Assembly: GCA_016219005.1 (NCBI GenBank)
Contig: JACRCN010000101.1
Location: 1 to 64,000 of the forward strand
From: Deltaproteobacteria bacterium
Lineage (GTDB): Bacteria; Desulfobacterota; Desulfobacteria; Desulfobacterales; SpSt-501
Reading direction: 5' to 3'
Length of the DNA: 64,000 nt
Shown: one piece after another, positions 62,091-64,000 of the stretch
Numbering within the stretch: position 1 is the first letter of the stretch
Layout: each line of letters starts with the position of its first letter
Position numbers and translations under genes: made by a program
Notes under the pieces: generated by a model
What the model saw: only the letters and a program-made list of their open reading frames with translations
What the model was told of the DNA's origin: nothing
Databases searched by the model: none

Positions 62091-64000
62091 GTGACGAGCC
62101 TTCGTTTCAGAATACGTCGCATCGAATCGCAGCTGGCCGCGGCCATGGCCAAGGACCGTGAAGCAGTGGCCCTCAGCCTGGACCGGCTGCGGCGGGCTGG
62201 GGACCCGGTCCGGAGCGACGGCGCCATCGACCGGATCGAGGCGCGGCTGTCGGCGTCCATCGCCGCCAAGGCCCGCCGCCGGCAGAACATCCCGCCGCTC
62301 GCCTTCCCGGAGGCGTTGCCCATCACGGTGCGCAAGCAGGAAATCGTTGCCGCCATCCAAAAGCACCCCGTGGTGATCGTCTCCGGCGAGACCGGCTCGG
62401 GCAAGTCCACCCAGATTCCGAAGTTCTGCCTGGCCGCCGGCCGGGGCCTCGACGGAATGATCGGCCACACCCAGCCCCGACGGATTGCAGCCGTTGCGGT
62501 GGCCCAGCGGATCGCCGAGGAACTGGGACAGCCCCTCGGCGACGCGGTGGGCTACAAGATTCGTTTCAGCGACCGCACGGCCCGGGGCGCCTACATCAAG
62601 ATCATGACCGACGGCATTCTGCTTGCCGAGACCCAGGCCGACCGCCGGCTGTCTGCCTACGACACGATCATCGTCGACGAAGCCCACGAGCGCAACCTCA
62701 ACATCGACTTCATCCTGGGCTACCTCAAGCGGCTCGTCGAGCGCCGGCGGGATCTCAAAGTCGTGATCACCTCGGCCACCATCGACACCGAACAGTTTTC
62801 CAGGGCCTTCGGCGGCGCGCCGGTGATCAACGTGACCGGCCGGACCTTTCCGGTAGAGGTCCGCTACGCGGATCCGGGGACGGTCTCCGGGGACAACGGC
62901 GAGGTCAGCCACGTGGAGCTCGCCGTTCAGGCGGTCGCCGCCATCACGCGCGAACGCCGCGAAGGAGACGTGCTCGTCTTCATGCCGACCGAGCGGGATA
63001 TCCGCGATGCCTGCGAGGCCCTGGAAGGCCGGGCCGGCCGCCACGCGGTCATCCTGCCGCTCTTCGCGCGCCTGTCCGCCGCCGATCAGGCGCGCGTGTT
63101 CAAGCCCGCCGGCCGCCGCAAGATCATCGTGGCGACCAATGTGGCCGAGACGTCCATCACGATTCCCGGCATCCGCTACGTGGTGGATACCGGCTTGGCC
63201 CGGATCTCACGCTATTCCCCGCGCACGCGGACCACCGCGCTGCCGGTGGCGCCGATCTCGCGCAGCAGCGCGGACCAGCGCCAGGGCCGCTGCGGCCGCG
63301 TGGAACACGGGGTCTGCATTCGTCTGTACTCGGAGGAGGACTACCTGGCGCGGCCGCAGTACACCGCCCCCGAGATCCTGCGCGCCAATCTGGCCGAGGT
63401 CATCCTGCGCATGATCGCGCTCGGCCTCGGGGACGTGGCCGATTTCCCGTTTATCGACCGGCCGGAGCCCAAGAGCATCCGCGACGGCTTCAGCCTGCTC
63501 ACCGAGCTGGGCGCCATTGAGGAAGGGGGCAGAGAGAAGGCGGAGGAACGAAAGGGGAAAGGTGCGGGCGGAAGAGGGAAGTCGGAAGGGGGAAAGGACG
63601 GAAATAGCGTGCGGCTGACGGAGACCGGGCGGATGATGGCCCGGATGCCGCTCGATCCGCGACTGTCGCGGATGCTGATTGCGGCCCATCAGGAGGGCTG
63701 CGAAGCGGACATCGCCGTGATCGCCTCCGCTTTGAGCATCCAGGATCCGCGCGAGCGGCCGTCCGAGAAGTCGGCCGAGGCCGACCGCGCTCACGCCGCC
63801 TTCAACGCCCCGGCCTCGGACTTTCTGACCCTGCTGACCGTCTGGAAACGCTTCCGCCAGGCCCGCAGCGAACACCCGAGCCCCAACGCTCTCAAGCGGT
63901 TCTGCCGCGATCACTTCCTGTCCTTTCGACGCATGCGCGAGTGGGAGGACATTCACTCCCAGGTCACCGAAATCATGGCCGGGTTCGGCTGGCGCCGGCG
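62091..64000 (+). CDS. hrpA: ATP-dependent RNA helicase HrpA, 5' part
   Basis: A DEAH-box RNA helicase; the gene runs off the window end after about 636 codons, while full HrpA has about 1300. Walker A GETGSGKST starts at residue 99, then HTQPRRIAAVAVAQRIAEEL, the DEAH box IIVDEAHERNLNIDF, SATID, and the motif VI region SADQRQGRCGRVEHG. A 30-residue Gly/Lys/Glu/Arg-rich insert (about residues 477-506) splits the ratchet-like region just after LLTELGAIEE. GTG 62091 is the first usable start after an in-frame stop. Confidence 0.93.
   Translation, partial: MTSLRFRIRRIESQLAAAMAKDREAVALSLDRLRRAGDPVRSDGAIDRIEARLSASIAAKARRRQNIPPLAFPEALPITVRKQEIVAAIQKHPVVIVSGETGSGKSTQIPKFCLAAGRGLDGMIGHTQPRRIAAVAVAQRIAEELGQPLGDAVGYKIRFSDRTARGAYIKIMTDGILLAETQADRRLSAYDTIIVDEAHERNLNIDFILGYLKRLVERRRDLKVVITSATIDTEQFSRAFGGAPVINVTGRTFPVEVRYADPGTVSGDNGEVSHVELAVQAVAAITRERREGDVLVFMPTERDIRDACEALEGRAGRHAVILPLFARLSAADQARVFKPAGRRKIIVATNVAETSITIPGIRYVVDTGLARISRYSPRTRTTALPVAPISRSSADQRQGRCGRVEHGVCIRLYSEEDYLARPQYTAPEILRANLAEVILRMIALGLGDVADFPFIDRPEPKSIRDGFSLLTELGAIEEGGREKAEERKGKGAGGRGKSEGGKDGNSVRLTETGRMMARMPLDPRLSRMLIAAHQEGCEADIAVIASALSIQDPRERPSEKSAEADRAHAAFNAPASDFLTLLTVWKRFRQARSEHPSPNALKRFCRDHFLSFRRMREWEDIHSQVTEIMAGFGWRR

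Noticed and set aside
1-64000. CRISPR array, prophage or classical defence island
   Set aside because: No regular direct repeats with spacers, integrase, capsid genes or cas genes were seen.

Overview
The window looks like one contiguous chromosomal piece of a GC-rich, strictly anaerobic Gram-negative bacterium, most likely a Desulfobacterota (former Deltaproteobacteria) member of the sulfate-reducer or syntroph type. This is inferred from gene content, not from a marker phylogeny. The clues are three in-frame UGA codons in selenoprotein-type contexts (a formate dehydrogenase, an HdrD-like Fe-S protein and an FAD disulfide-reductase relative), BamD and lipoproteins (an outer membrane), a MenA-like prenyltransferase (menaquinone), a TRAP transporter, a PEP-CTERM protein, and a corrinoid methyltransferase fusion. 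I saw no plasmid, phage or CRISPR signature.

Layout. 1-1000: a possible IS21-type end, one small unknown gene and tRNA-Gln(CUG). 1.0-7.1 kb: gltX (minus) divergent from rpmF, acyl-CoA dehydrogenase, fabG, acpP and fabF, a fatty-acid operon in which the usual plsX/fabH/fabD block is replaced by an acyl-CoA dehydrogenase. 7.4-13.8 kb: deoxycytidylate deaminase, nrdR, ribD, ribE, ribBA, ribH, nusB and a metallo-beta-lactamase hydrolase, with a MITE-like element inserted between ribD and ribE. 13.8-19.6 kb: a small protein with an internal duplication, ispG, a second inverted copy of the MITE-like element, proS and a bifunctional relA/spoT. 19.6-22 kb: rpmB, bamD, trxA and an enlarged PurN.

22.2-28.3 kb: a visibly AT-richer block of LacI regulator, TRAP DctP/Q/M, a UROD-type methyltransferase fused to its corrinoid protein, and a truncated tartrate-dehydratase-like remnant. 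I read it as an acquired catabolic island for import and demethylation of a methylated acid. 28.3-41.6 kb: NlpC/P60 lipoprotein, TraB-like membrane protein, MoxR ATPase plus VWA protein, an inverted-repeat element, CPBP protease, menA, a DUF4124 protein, a nuclease-DinG helicase fusion, and a pair of sigma-54-type regulators of which the second is degenerate. 41.7-52.2 kb: two Hsp20 genes, LysM, DUF4124, PilZ and OsmC proteins, a GcvT-serine hydroxymethyltransferase fusion, a ferredoxin-nitroreductase, a PEP-CTERM protein, a hydrolase and RNase D. 52.4-64 kb: thrS, a Cys-rich small protein, a VanZ-like protein, the three selenoprotein candidates, a quinone oxidoreductase, and hrpA running off the end.

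Two themes cut across the genes. One is C1 and low-potential redox metabolism: formate dehydrogenase, corrinoid methyl transfer, a GcvT-SHMT fusion and an HdrD-like Fe-S protein. The other is a population of small intergenic repeats: a MITE-like pair, a long hairpin element, and many degenerate copies of a GAAGCT-GAAGCTCGAAGCT type sequence.
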